Shown: piece after piece, positions 34,370-42,941 of the stretch
Numbering within the stretch: the first letter of the stretch is position 1
Layout of the letters: every line of letters begins with the position of its first letter
Assembly (NCBI GenBank): GCA_910575475.1
Contig: CAJTGD010000003.1
Location: 124,001 to 188,000 of the forward strand
DNA: 64,000 nt
Reading direction: 5' to 3'
DNA from: Lachnospiraceae bacterium
Lineage (GTDB): Bacteria > Bacillota > Clostridia > Lachnospirales > Lachnospiraceae
The notes under the pieces: generated by a model
Told to the model about the DNA's origin: nothing
The model's input: only the letters and a program-made list of their open reading frames with translations
The model's database searches: none
Program-made: the position numbers and the translations under genes

Positions 34370-35777
34370 AGTATTCTAACGCCTCCTTCCCATAGTCATA
34401 TTTCTCTGCTGCCAATGCATGAGCCTGTTGATGAGGCATGTTGGGATTTTCCATTTTTATCCTCATTTCCAATAACTCATGTTCTATCAATGTCCTGTCA
34501 TGTGGTTTTATGTCTTTCCCTATCATGAGGCGCTGCCAACTCTGAGCAATTGCGCAGTCTGGATCGAACCGCTTCCACTCTCCTGTATCAGGATCATATA
34601 ATGAATCATGCTCGAATAAATAATTCTTGATTCGTCTTATGTCCTCTTCCGGCTTTTTCAGATTATCCGCTATTTTCTTTGTATCTGTTGAAAAACTCCG
34701 GATTTCCATGTAGTACATCTCTGCAAACTCATCTGCCTCTTTACTGAAGAGGTTTATGATTCGCGCCCCTGACTCTATTATAGCAGAATCAGTTCCTTTT
34801 GCAACGACATTTTCATTGTTGAATCTGTCTGCAACTTTTCCAGACTGTCCATTTCCATATCTCCGTTCATAATCCTCCATCCACTCATCCCAGTCTTCTA
34901 CCTCGATCGTAAACGTGCATCTGCACCAGGGATGAAGCGGAGGGAAGTTCACTCCTGGCTGTCTGTCCTGGATCCGGAACTTCTTTTTTGCAAGCTCCCG
35001 GCAGATATCACACGCTTTTCCATCTGCCGCCGTGGACAGCCGATACTCCTCAAAATCCTCTGTGAAGGGCTGCATGGTGGCCTCCGCCATCACATAAGTT
35101 CCTTCCGTATAGATCAGCCTGTAAGCATCCTTCCGGCTGACCTTTCCAAATCTCTGTCGGAGATTCCTTACCAGCTTTTCATAAGAATCTCCGCGCGCAA
35201 ACCCCTGCGCAATATCCGTATTCAAATAACCCGCCAGCTTCTCCGTGTTCTTCCAGATCTTCTGTGAAAAGTTTTCCCCGTTCGACCAGGCCGCGCCAAC
35301 AAACTGCGTTACAACATCCGGATTCATAGAATAAAAGTTCTCACCGAACCCCATTGCCTGGGCGGCTGCATCGCCCCCGCGGAGGGCCTGCCTTTCCAAA
35401 TGCTCCCGGATCTCTTTTTGTGTGGCAGCCCCGATCTCCAGCTGCTGCATCCGCACGGAATATTGAAGACCTTCCAGCCGATCCAGCTTGTAAACCGTTT
35501 CCCTCACCGGCATCAGGTGTGCATACTGCGGATACTTCTCCGCGAATGCATCCATCTGCTCTATCAGGAGACGTTTATCCTCTGGCGGAAGGCTTTCTAA
35601 TAGCTGCCGGTATTCAATCACATGATCCGTGCCGTACTGCTTATAATATGCCGCGATCTGTCTGTCCAGTTTCCGAAATTCGGTATCATAAAAGGATGAC
35701 AGCCGCTTTTTCAGTCTGGCCTCATCCTTTTCTAATTGCTGGTTCAGTTGCTGCTGCCGCCGCTGCCAGTAGTTCAT
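34332..35777 (-). CDS. MuF/SPP1 gp7-like minor head protein with possible toxin C-terminus
   Basis: Residues about 1-330 are a minor head protein. There is an N-terminal helical part, then the MuF core with TEGTYVMAEATMQPF and the metal-type cysteines in DGKACDICREL and LHPWCRCTF. After a short linker, residues about 340-481 form a separate domain (RTLIEHELLEMRIKMENPN; PHQQAHALAAEKYDYGKEAL) not needed for head assembly in SPP1. Polymorphic toxin domains fused to MuF are a known theme in Firmicute temperate phages, and HELLE could be catalytic. The domain name is not certain. It is translated just after the portal gene (4-base overlap). Confidence 0.75.
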   Translation of the reverse strand: MNYWQRRQQQLNQQLEKDEARLKKRLSSFYDTEFRKLDRQIAAYYKQYGTDHVIEYRQLLESLPPEDKRLLIEQMDAFAEKYPQYAHLMPVRETVYKLDRLEGLQYSVRMQQLEIGAATQKEIREHLERQALRGGDAAAQAMGFGENFYSMNPDVVTQFVGAAWSNGENFSQKIWKNTEKLAGYLNTDIAQGFARGDSYEKLVRNLRQRFGKVSRKDAYRLIYTEGTYVMAEATMQPFTEDFEEYRLSTAADGKACDICRELAKKKFRIQDRQPGVNFPPLHPWCRCTFTIEVEDWDEWMEDYERRYGNGQSGKVADRFNNENVVAKGTDSAIIESGARIINLFSKEADEFAEMYYMEIRSFSTDTKKIADNLKKPEEDIRRIKNYLFEHDSLYDPDTGEWKRFDPDCAIAQSWQRLMIGKDIKPHDRTLIEHELLEMRIKMENPNMPHQQAHALAAEKYDYGKEALEYYGNLEKHKENRD

Positions 35778-37117
35778 AATCCCACATCCCCGCTGTAAAG
35801 ATCCTCCTGTACATCCTCTGCCGTCCTGTTCGTTGGGTAGCCTGTCTCATACCCCTCCTGATCCTGCTCCTTCTCTATGCGCTCCAGTTCTTCCTTCACA
35901 TTATCCACAGCGGAAAGAATCCCCAGTTGAGTCTCATGGCTGACGATCCCGCTGAGCTGGGAAGCAGTCTGAGCTTCATCCAGGGTATTAGCAGGAATAT
36001 TCTGGGTGAATTTATACTTGATGTTTACCCAGGCATCCTCCCGCATGCCGGAAACCGGATTGCTGAAGATCAGTTTATAACGTCTGTTCATACCAGAGAT
36101 AAATTTCCGTTCCTTGGTCTTTGCCAGGTTGCTCATGCCCTGTAGCTTGTATTTTAAAGCAATACCCGAGGAGGTTCCGAAATTTTCATCAGAAATATTC
36201 GCCACCATACTGATCTGGAAAATGAGCTTTTCAAGCCGGTTGATCAGGTTCTCCTGGGTCGTATCTCCATTCGGCTTCTGCAGAAAATCAACCACTACAT
36301 TCAGGGCGTCCATCCCTTCAAAATTGATCACCCGGTTTCTCCGCAGCACTTCCAGATCACTTGCTTCCAGCTTCGCCCCCAGTATTTTTAGATAGGCGTC
36401 CGCAAAATAGTCCACGTCATTTGCCTTTTCACTGACCGCTTTATGGTGGGCCTCGATCATAGGGAGAACACTTTCAAATATTCCGATGCGCTCCTTATTT
36501 TCCAGATATTCCGTTGCCGGAACTCCATCAAATCCGTGAATCTTTTCTTCATCCACCCACTGATAGGAACCGCGGTTGATAAAATGCTGCACCACTCTCC
36601 CGTCTGACCAGCTTCCATGCTCCACATTGTCCGCATCCTTATAATGCCGTACAAAAAACATCGGCCTCTCCAGGATGCTGTCATCATAGATCATAAATGC
36701 ATCCATCGGTGAAAGATATGTAATCCCGATATTCCCCATCCCATCCACATAATACATTTCAAAGCCGCTTCCGTAGATGCTGCATATCTTGGATAATTCC
36801 GCATTACTATCGTCCTGGTCATTGTACTGATCCAGAAATTCCAGGTATTCGGATATCTCCTTATCATCACTCGTGGTCTTGATCGGGATTCCTATGAAGA
36901 ACCCATTCATAGTATCTACGATATACTTCGCAAAGTTGACCGGAATCCGGTTATCCGGTTTCCAGTCCGCTTTTTTCTCCCGCCTGCTGATCTCATACTT
37001 ATTTTCATATGCATCCTGCAGTTTATGATACCTCTCGGAAATTTCCTGCTTGTGCTTCGCCATATATTTCCCAAGCAGTTCTGTCGTCATAACCGTACCC
37101 GTCGGCACCCTGAACAT
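35774..37117 (-). CDS. Portal protein (SPP1 gp6-like)
   Basis: The 447-residue protein has the portal pattern: YVDGMGNIGITYLSPMDAFMI, HHKAVSEKANDVDYFADAYL, NIKYKFTQNIPANTLDEAQT, and an acidic C-terminal tail. The order is terminase, portal, MuF. It forms the dodecameric channel at the capsid vertex. Confidence 0.88.
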   Translation of the reverse strand: MFRVPTGTVMTTELLGKYMAKHKQEISERYHKLQDAYENKYEISRREKKADWKPDNRIPVNFAKYIVDTMNGFFIGIPIKTTSDDKEISEYLEFLDQYNDQDDSNAELSKICSIYGSGFEMYYVDGMGNIGITYLSPMDAFMIYDDSILERPMFFVRHYKDADNVEHGSWSDGRVVQHFINRGSYQWVDEEKIHGFDGVPATEYLENKERIGIFESVLPMIEAHHKAVSEKANDVDYFADAYLKILGAKLEASDLEVLRRNRVINFEGMDALNVVVDFLQKPNGDTTQENLINRLEKLIFQISMVANISDENFGTSSGIALKYKLQGMSNLAKTKERKFISGMNRRYKLIFSNPVSGMREDAWVNIKYKFTQNIPANTLDEAQTASQLSGIVSHETQLGILSAVDNVKEELERIEKEQDQEGYETGYPTNRTAEDVQEDLYSGDVGL

Positions 37118-37118
37118 T

Positions 37119-38390
37119 TTATACGCCTCCCCTCAGGCCGTTGTTATATGCAGCCCGTGTTTCCAGTTTTCTAAATATACTTGCCGCGGAATCCGGACTG
37201 TCATCATGCTCCGCAAACTCTGAGTAGTCCAGAATCTCATTGATATATTCCGGATCCGTCTCTTCCAGCCATTTTATTTTCTTCCAGTTCTTTCGGAGAT
37301 ACGTGGATATTTTCACAAACTTATTCATTTTTTCGTGATATCCTGAAACCGGAATCCCCATACCGGCAATCTCTTTTCTCAGATAACCCTTATCCGCGTT
37401 GTCCTCACAGAATATAGTTCCTGCCCTAAAACGTTTGTGGTAAACAGCAATTTCTCTCAGACAGTCATCCACGTGCCTGTCCCACCTTTTCCCAAAACCA
37501 ATGAAGCCTTCCGGTACTTTGTGTATTATGGTAAATGCCGTGCCGTCCTTGCCATCGTATGCGGCATCGATATGAGCAATCCCTCCGTAGATTTTTTCCA
37601 CATCCTTTGCAAACTCCGGGTCTTTAAACATGGCATCCTTATCCGCAATATGCCTCAGCTCATAATTTGCCGAGAAAAGGCTGTCCGACATGGACTGCCG
37701 GAGCTCTTCCAGCTTGTCCCGAGTGATCAGGCCTGTAGAATAACAGTCATACCGCTTCACATTCGGCATTAATGAAATCGCATCCTCTTTGTGCCAGGGA
37801 GTGCCGGTATTAATGAACCGGCCGCCCCGGTTGCGGATGTTCTGAAGCTCCATGTACTGAATCCTGGTGCGCTCCCGCTCCGCCCGGCTCGTGCGGTCCC
37901 TCAGGTTCACAATATCGTCTGTTACGATGATATCCCCGTGCTTTCCTGTAATGGATGTTCCGATACCAAGCCCCATGATCTGGGACACGCCCCTTGTAGA
38001 AGTACAGAGGTTCGTCATAATTTCCGAATTATTTGCTGTGATCAGCTGTAGGCTAAGGTCGTACAGATCATATACGATCCGCCCGATCACTGGTGACTGC
38101 AGGATCTTTCTGGTCTGAGTGATCACCTCTGTCACATCATCATCCGTTTTCCGGAAGAACATCACATTTTCATTGGGCCGCTCGATCGCATGGATCGCAA
38201 GGAACAGAGACAGATCCGTTGTCTTGTAAGATCCGCGGTGTGCAAGCAGTGTCTGGTCTTCACGAGAATACAAAAAAGACCGGAGCCACGTATTATGCAG
38301 CCCGGTCAGATCTTTGAAACCTACCCAGTGTCCAATTTTATACGGTTCATTCCACAGAAGGTCCAGAACCGCTTGCTTTCTGCTGTTCAA
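37119..38390 (-). CDS. Terminase large subunit
   Basis: The ATPase half has a modified Walker A (LLAHRGSYKTTDLSLFLA, about residues 48-65) and Walker B region IIVTDDIVNLRD. The nuclease half shows acidic residues in HIDAAYDGKDGTA and FCEDNADKG. At 423 residues it matches the Terminase_6-type family. It is the motor that packages the genome. Its start lies 44 bases inside the small subunit gene, a tight but common overlap. Confidence 0.88.
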   Translation of the reverse strand: MNSRKQAVLDLLWNEPYKIGHWVGFKDLTGLHNTWLRSFLYSREDQTLLAHRGSYKTTDLSLFLAIHAIERPNENVMFFRKTDDDVTEVITQTRKILQSPVIGRIVYDLYDLSLQLITANNSEIMTNLCTSTRGVSQIMGLGIGTSITGKHGDIIVTDDIVNLRDRTSRAERERTRIQYMELQNIRNRGGRFINTGTPWHKEDAISLMPNVKRYDCYSTGLITRDKLEELRQSMSDSLFSANYELRHIADKDAMFKDPEFAKDVEKIYGGIAHIDAAYDGKDGTAFTIIHKVPEGFIGFGKRWDRHVDDCLREIAVYHKRFRAGTIFCEDNADKGYLRKEIAGMGIPVSGYHEKMNKFVKISTYLRKNWKKIKWLEETDPEYINEILDYSEFAEHDDSPDSAASIFRKLETRAAYNNGLRGGV

Positions 38391-38886
38391 AGTATTCCTC
38401 CATCTCCTTTACAGCATCGTCAATGGCCGGAACTTTCAGATCCAGGCGGTCATTCCACATACCCAAGTGCCGCCCCAGGAGCTCTAGCGCTTTTTCTTTA
38501 TCATTCAGCTTGATCTCGATGCCGTTTGCTCCTTCCTTGATGCCGGCTATTGCCCGGCGCTGTTTCTCGGATAATGAGTCTGTGGATTTTATCAGTACCA
38601 TGGAAGAAGAGCCGTTGCTTTTTATCTCCACGTAATCCGTCACCCGGGCGAAGGCGATCGCGGCCAGCTCCTGGATGACCTGATCCTGGGTGACCTCTGT
38701 CCGCTGCTGACGTTCCTGCATGCGTTGCTGGATGTAGGATGCAACCTTAGTATTTCTTAGCAACTTGCTGCCGTTTACAGCGGCGGTATTTTCGTTTTTG
38801 ACTCTTGGATAGGCTACGAGGTAAGCTCTTGTGGCGTTTAAGTCTATGAGGTATTCATCAGCAAATATTTTCTGTTTTTCTGTCAT
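38347..38886 (-). CDS. Terminase small subunit (Terminase_2/XtmA family)
   Basis: The 179-residue protein begins MTEKQKIFADEYLIDLNATR with the helix-turn-helix pattern of the family (AAVNGSKLLRNTKVASYIQQ), followed by a long helical oligomerisation part and a C-terminal tail. It recognises the packaging site. It is the first gene of the leftward late operon, after the terminator of the preceding two-gene cassette. Confidence 0.87.
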   Translation of the reverse strand: MTEKQKIFADEYLIDLNATRAYLVAYPRVKNENTAAVNGSKLLRNTKVASYIQQRMQERQQRTEVTQDQVIQELAAIAFARVTDYVEIKSNGSSSMVLIKSTDSLSEKQRRAIAGIKEGANGIEIKLNDKEKALELLGRHLGMWNDRLDLKVPAIDDAVKEMEEYFEQQKASGSGPSVE

Positions 38887-38918
38887 TTAGGCTCACCTCG
38901 CTTTTTTATCACGTTGAA

Positions 38919-38968
38919 AAAGACTGTAGCAACAGAAATCAAAAATCATAATCACAACAGTCTTTCTT
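38919..38968 (-). terminator. Terminator of the AT-rich two-gene cassette
   Basis: On the minus strand, arms AAAGACTGT and ACAGTCTTT enclose a 29-base loop and are followed by TTTTC. It closes the cassette that begins at the promoter 40562-40590. Confidence 0.6.
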
Positions 38969-38977
38969 GATCCATTT

Positions 38978-39448
38978 CTATCTATTTACCATTTTCAACA
39001 TTAATATTAGTATTATAAAACTTATAAGTACATCAATAAATGTCATAACTGTGCAAAAAATAAATATGAACATCTCAACAATGAGAAATTTTTTTATAAT
39101 AATAATACATATAAAAGTTACAATATATGATAATAATTTAATACACGTTTGAGTGTATTGAAATATTACAGTCATATAATGACCCGTTTTCTTAAAATCT
39201 CCTGTAATTGTTCCCCCATCAAAAGCTACTAATATCGATTCTGCTGTTATAATAAAGCCTAATAAAGTTGACCAAACCCCTATCATAACTTTAGATACTT
39301 CCATCATATTATTTACATCAATACAATAATTCACTTCTACAATTTGTTTACATATTACATATGCCGCAAATAACCCTACTATGATGGAAACACTAAATAA
39401 AAAGCATCTTCTATATAAATGTTTTATATTGCTTTTCATAATTATCAC
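38978..39448 (-). CDS. Four-helix membrane protein of an AT-rich prophage cassette
   Basis: The 156-residue protein has four hydrophobic segments at about residues 16-34, 54-74, 101-121 and 126-150 and very few charged residues between. Its base composition is far more AT-rich than the phage genes around it. The GTG start overlaps the upstream gene stop (GTGA), so translation is coupled; ATG 39439 is an alternative. No family is certain. A membrane protein of this size paired with a soluble protein of about 320 residues recalls two-gene antiphage systems such as Kiwa (KwaA with KwaB), but I see no decisive sequence match. Confidence 0.65.
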   Translation of the reverse strand: MIIMKSNIKHLYRRCFLFSVSIIVGLFAAYVICKQIVEVNYCIDVNNMMEVSKVMIGVWSTLLGFIITAESILVAFDGGTITGDFKKTGHYMTVIFQYTQTCIKLLSYIVTFICIIIIKKFLIVEMFIFIFCTVMTFIDVLISFIILILMLKMVNR

Positions 39449-40436
39449 AACTCTTCCTTAATTGAACTTACATAAAAGTTGATAATTGCATTATACATCG
39501 AATTACTGTCTATCGTTTTCTTTTTAGTCATTACAAAATCTTTCTTCGTTATCATCTTATCTGATAATAAATTAATGGGTTCTTTATAAATCCCTTGATT
39601 CACTTCGAATTTTTCTATATCCTCTATGTTTTTAGAAACAAAATTATCTATTTCATCTTTATTCATAGGAGCAGGAAATCCTATTTTCTTTTTTCCTATT
39701 CGTCTTCGTAAAATAACCTCATACGAGTCTAATTCTTCAATCTCATTTATAGTACTTCCTATAAATCCCATTTTATCACGTAAAAATATTTTCATCTCTG
39801 GCGTATTTTTAACTTTCAATTGAAATAAAGAATATCCTTTGTCATCGATGATACGTTTTAAGGTATCTTTCCGTAATTTAGGCGTACAAACAAAACGACC
39901 AATTTTATCGTACTTAAATGTTGCATATGCCGATATCGCACTTGGACGAGCTCCATTAAAATTAAATTCAGCCCCCATTATTCCTTCTTTGTAAAATATA
40001 ACACAATGTGTTACCTCGGCAATATTAAACTCTCCCTCAACCATTCCAACTATATTTTCCAGCTTCCCGTCTTTTTCTATGAATGGAAATGCATCTGGCC
40101 GGCATTGTACTAACCGAAAGGTTATGCATTCCCATTCCGTATTTATCTCATCAACTTCTACATACAGTTTATCTCCATTTTCCATTTCATATTCTAATTT
40201 TTTTAGAATATGAACTCGTTCCTTTTTACCTTTTTCGGCTTTTAATTTAATGTTCAGCTTTTGAAAATATTGAAATACTTCCAAAAGCTTTTTCGATTGG
40301 TCTTGATAATTTACAAAAGCTTTTTCGATTGGTCTTGATAATTTACAAAAGCTTTTTCTTTCTCCGTCCCTAAACGTTGTAAAACAACATCGAAATAATG
40401 TATACTCCGAGTAACTTGTCCCTTTTTCTTTCCCAA
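39445..40436 (-). pseudogene. AT-rich cytosolic cassette protein, frame broken by a 32-bp tandem duplication
   Basis: A good ribosome site (GGAGG, 8 bases) precedes a TTG at 40436 that encodes MGKKKGQVTRSIHYFDVVLQ. That frame ends soon after, inside the second copy of a 32-bp tandem repeat. Deleting one copy joins it to a long frame of about 280 residues (LLEVFQYFQKLNIK to the stop at 39445), with HILKKLEYEMENGDKLYVEV, FRLVQCRPDAFPFI and NIAEVTHCVIFYKEGI. As it stands, the long frame can only be entered from a GTG at 40455 that has no ribosome site of its own. The protein family is not recognised with confidence. It is coupled to the membrane protein gene downstream. Confidence 0.62.
40282..40358. 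repeat. Tandem direct repeat, 32-bp unit, 2.4 copies
   Basis: Two full copies and a 13-base partial third copy (CAAAAGCTTTTTC) are perfect. The unit length is not a multiple of three, so gain or loss of one copy shifts the reading frame of the gene that contains it. Confidence 0.95.
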
Positions 40437-40561
40437 TTTTTATACCTCCACACACTGCCAGTCTCCATAAAAATCACCACTATTTTATTAAATGATATAT
40501 CACTTTTCGATAATTATCAACAAAATGTGCATAACTTTTTTGTGAAGGTTCTCTTGTATTT

Positions 40562-40590
40562 ATATTAGAACATTTGTTCTGTTTTGTCAA
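40562..40590 (-). promoter_or_regulatory. SOS-type promoter with LexA-like box in the spacer
   Basis: On the minus strand a perfect TTGACA (40585-40590) and TAATAT (40562-40567) are separated by 17 bases. The spacer carries AGAACAAATGTTCT at 40567-40580, a perfect palindrome with the GAAC-N4-GTTC core of Gram-positive LexA boxes. A repressor bound there would block the promoter. It drives the AT-rich cassette and perhaps, by read-through, the late operon. Confidence 0.7.
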
Positions 40591-40605
40591 TTTGGAAAAA
40601 TATAC

Positions 40606-40637
40606 AAAAAGCGCCCTGCATTTTTATGCAGAACGCC
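40606..40637 (-). terminator. Terminator after the RinA-like gene
   Basis: On the minus strand, GGCG, two unpaired bases and CTGCAT pair with ATGCAG and CGC around a loop of A, followed by TTTTTG. It separates the early leftward operon from the SOS-type promoter just beyond. Confidence 0.65.
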
Positions 40638-40740
40638 TTTCGTATGTGTGTGAGGGTTAAACTTGGCTACCAAAGCCACCAATCTCAGCTTATACTATAG
40701 CATACGAAATCGTGACATGTGTGACATTCGAGACAAACTT

Positions 40741-41172
40741 TCATCTCTTTTTCATAAATCTCTCAAATTCTTTTTTCAATCCGTTTTCCGTAGCCTTTCT
40801 TCCGATCTTCGCTGCCGTCTGCTCCCAGGTCATCCCCTCAAATATCTTATACTTGATGATCCTCTGCATCCGGATCGGGACCGTCAGGAGCCACTCCTCC
40901 ACCTGCAGCTTAATGTTTTCCGCATTCGCCTTGCGCTGCTCCAGAAGTTTTTCTTCCAGACGTAAATTCTTATCATCCTTGTATGTAAAAGTGGTGCCTT
41001 CAATTCGATAATGCTTTTCCTGATAGGGGAACTTTAGGTTGCTGCCCTTCACGTTTGTCTGTATGACCGTCTTCCGTCTTTTCTTTAGCTTTCGGATATC
41101 ATCCTCCGTTTCCTTTATCAGCTCCATGGCGTCCATGTAGTCAGCAAGTATCTTCTTGTCCAATGCAACCAC
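40741..41172 (-). CDS. RinA/ArpU-like late transcription regulator
   Basis: The 143-residue protein has an N-terminal helical coiled part and a C-terminal sigma region 4-like helix-turn-helix (IIKYKIFEGMTWEQTAAKIGRKATENGLKKEFERF). This is the layout of RinA/ArpU-type activators that sit just before the terminase genes and switch on late transcription. It is the last gene of the early leftward operon. Confidence 0.75.
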   Translation of the reverse strand: MVALDKKILADYMDAMELIKETEDDIRKLKKRRKTVIQTNVKGSNLKFPYQEKHYRIEGTTFTYKDDKNLRLEEKLLEQRKANAENIKLQVEEWLLTVPIRMQRIIKYKIFEGMTWEQTAAKIGRKATENGLKKEFERFMKKR

Positions 41173-41227
41173 TCCCTTTTTTGTTTATATCACGGCTCCG
41201 TGCTTCCCGAACACTTTCCTGCTTTTC

Positions 41228-41347
41228 CTAAAAACTCAGAATAGCGAAAAACAGAAGAAAGATCCAATACCAGCCATACTTTACTGTCAGATAGCACGTC
41301 AGGCAAATGACCAAAAAGCTATAAACGTATCTCACTATCTTCTCCAT
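41228..41347 (-). CDS. 39-residue phage membrane peptide
   Basis: A strong ribosome site (GGAGGAGAAGAAAAAG) precedes an ATG encoding MEKIVRYVYSFLVICLTCYL, then a second hydrophobic run ending AILSF. It is nearly all membrane segment. No family is recognised. It lies between the Dam methylase and RinA-like genes with correct operon spacing. Confidence 0.6.
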   Translation of the reverse strand: MEKIVRYVYSFLVICLTCYLTVKYGWYWIFLLFFAILSF

Positions 41348-41365
41348 CTTTTTCTTCTCCTCCTT

Positions 41366-42178
41366 TTAAACCAGCAGTGTGATCTGCTCCGCTTCCAGCT
41401 CATAGTTCATCCACAATGTCTCCACCCGCCTCCTGTTGTCCTGTGCCCTGGCCGCAACCTGCACTTTCTTCCAGTTCCCCAGATAGAAGTCGTATAATTC
41501 GCAGTCATAGCCGGAGATCATCACCTTTGCCTTGCTACTGGTTATCGTCTCCAGCAGCTCTATGTGATCCTGGTCTGACATCTCGTGCCTGTACTGCTTC
41601 CTCCCTGTCCTGGTTGACCATACATAGGGCGGATCCAGATACATCAGCACATTTTCATGATCAAATGCTTTGATCAACTCCAGCGCCGGGCAGTTCTCAA
41701 TCTGCACCTGTTTCAGCCTTATGGCCATCTCCGCGATAGACTCCGGCAGCTCGTTCCAATATCTGACCGCATATGCACTTTCCCGGCCGTACACGTCCTT
41801 TTTCCATCCACAGTCCCCATTCATCCGGAAGCCGTGGCCCTGCATAGACTTGATTGCGAAACATGCAGCGCGCTCCACCGGATCTTCCGGATCCTCCCGG
41901 GCAGCTTCGCCATATGCCTGCCTGGCGTATGGCGTATACATAATCCGATCCTGTAGCTTCTCCCGTCTTTCCGGATCCCGGATCACCCGGAAAAAGTTTA
42001 CCACCTCTCCGTCTAAGTCGTTGACTGTCTCGATCGGGGCCGGCTGCTTTGCAAACAGTACCGCCCCGCATCCGAAGTATGGCTCCAGGTAGCTGTGGTG
42101 GGGCGGCATGTGTCTGATGATCCAGGAGGCGATCCGCTTCTTGCTTCCTGGGTAATGTAACACTGATCGCATCCGCAT
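41366..42178 (-). CDS. Phage DNA adenine methylase (D12 class)
   Basis: The 270-residue protein shows the amino-methyltransferase motifs in the order of the D12/Dam class: motif I PYFGCGAVLF (about residue 33), ETVNDLDGEVVNFF, and motif IV DPPY in MYLDPPYVW (about 182). It transfers a methyl group to N6 of adenine. Orphan methylases in prophages usually protect against host restriction; the recognition sequence cannot be read from the protein. It is in the early operon. Confidence 0.88.
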   Translation of the reverse strand: MRMRSVLHYPGSKKRIASWIIRHMPPHHSYLEPYFGCGAVLFAKQPAPIETVNDLDGEVVNFFRVIRDPERREKLQDRIMYTPYARQAYGEAAREDPEDPVERAACFAIKSMQGHGFRMNGDCGWKKDVYGRESAYAVRYWNELPESIAEMAIRLKQVQIENCPALELIKAFDHENVLMYLDPPYVWSTRTGRKQYRHEMSDQDHIELLETITSSKAKVMISGYDCELYDFYLGNWKKVQVAARAQDNRRRVETLWMNYELEAEQITLLV

Positions 42179-42185
42179 CCCCTCC

Positions 42186-42473
42186 CTACTGAACCAGGCA
42201 TACAGAGCAGGAACATTTCATAGCTTTTTGCGTATCCTTTTTGCTGACCCTGTTGAATTCCAAGGCGATATACCCGTGCCTCTCCAAATGTGCAATACAG
42301 CGCTCAACACTGCTCTCTTTCACCTCTTCCAGCGGGCACCATTCCGGCCTGCATTTACTATCCCGGTATTCGTCTACATCTTTTCCGGTTGCCTGGCAGC
42401 GGTCCGTTAAATCCCGGATCATACAATCCCAGCAATCTGCCGGCGTGTCTATAATCAATACTGACTTACTCAT
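42186..42473 (-). CDS. Small cysteine-rich early phage protein
   Basis: Starting at ATG 42473, this 95-residue protein (MSKSVLIIDTPADCWDCMIR) has several cysteines (CWDC, CQATGK, KCRPEWCP, KCSCSVC) suggesting metal binding. Similar short proteins with a leading SVLIIDTP are common in clostridial prophages. Function is unknown. The start overlaps the end of the upstream gene by eight bases. Confidence 0.68.
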   Translation of the reverse strand: MSKSVLIIDTPADCWDCMIRDLTDRCQATGKDVDEYRDSKCRPEWCPLEEVKESSVERCIAHLERHGYIALEFNRVSKKDTQKAMKCSCSVCLVQ

Positions 42474-42732
42474 TCTCATCTTCCTTCCTGAACAGCTGCT
42501 CCACACAGTCCCTGATATTGTCCAATGTCCTCTTTCCGACCCCTCTTTCCCTCGCAACCGCCGCCATAACCTCTTCCAGGTCTACTCCTGGAACGCTCTC
42601 CATGCCGTCCTCATATCCACGCTTATACATCCCTTCACAGAATGCAGCAAATTCCTGACGGTCTGATTTCTTAATCTTCTCGTATTCCTTCCTGGTGATC
42701 TCCGGCATGACGCCCTTTTTATTCCTGTTCAT
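42466..42732 (-). CDS. Hypothetical early phage protein
   Basis: The 88-residue, mainly helical protein (MNRNKKGVMPEITRKEYEKI; DLEEVMAAVARERGVGKRTL) has a weak helix-turn-helix look near GVGKRTLDNIRD. GGAGAAAAGATC precedes the ATG. No family is recognised. Confidence 0.65.
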   Translation of the reverse strand: MNRNKKGVMPEITRKEYEKIKKSDRQEFAAFCEGMYKRGYEDGMESVPGVDLEEVMAAVARERGVGKRTLDNIRDCVEQLFRKEDENE

Positions 42733-42941
42733 GATCTTTTCTCCGTTTCGTTTGTTCTGGCCCCTTCATGGCTGAGTATATTGCAAAGGAACTCTCCCAT
42801 CCTGCATCCGGCACACAGCTCCGCCAGGGATTCTTCATCACGCTCCATCTCTGGATACCGGCACAGCTTGTCACAGATATACTCCATCATCTCCGTTGTT
42901 AATCGGTCTAAATCATTCAAATGCATTGCCCTTGTACTCAT
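42729..42941 (-). CDS. Small phage protein with paired cysteines
   Basis: This 70-residue protein (MEYICDKLCRYPEMERDEES; LCAGCRMGEFLCNILSHEG) has four or five cysteines spaced like a metal site. GGAGGAACC precedes the ATG, which overlaps the stop of the upstream zinc-ribbon frame (ATGA). No family is recognised. Confidence 0.68.
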   Translation of the reverse strand: MSTRAMHLNDLDRLTTEMMEYICDKLCRYPEMERDEESLAELCAGCRMGEFLCNILSHEGARTNETEKRS

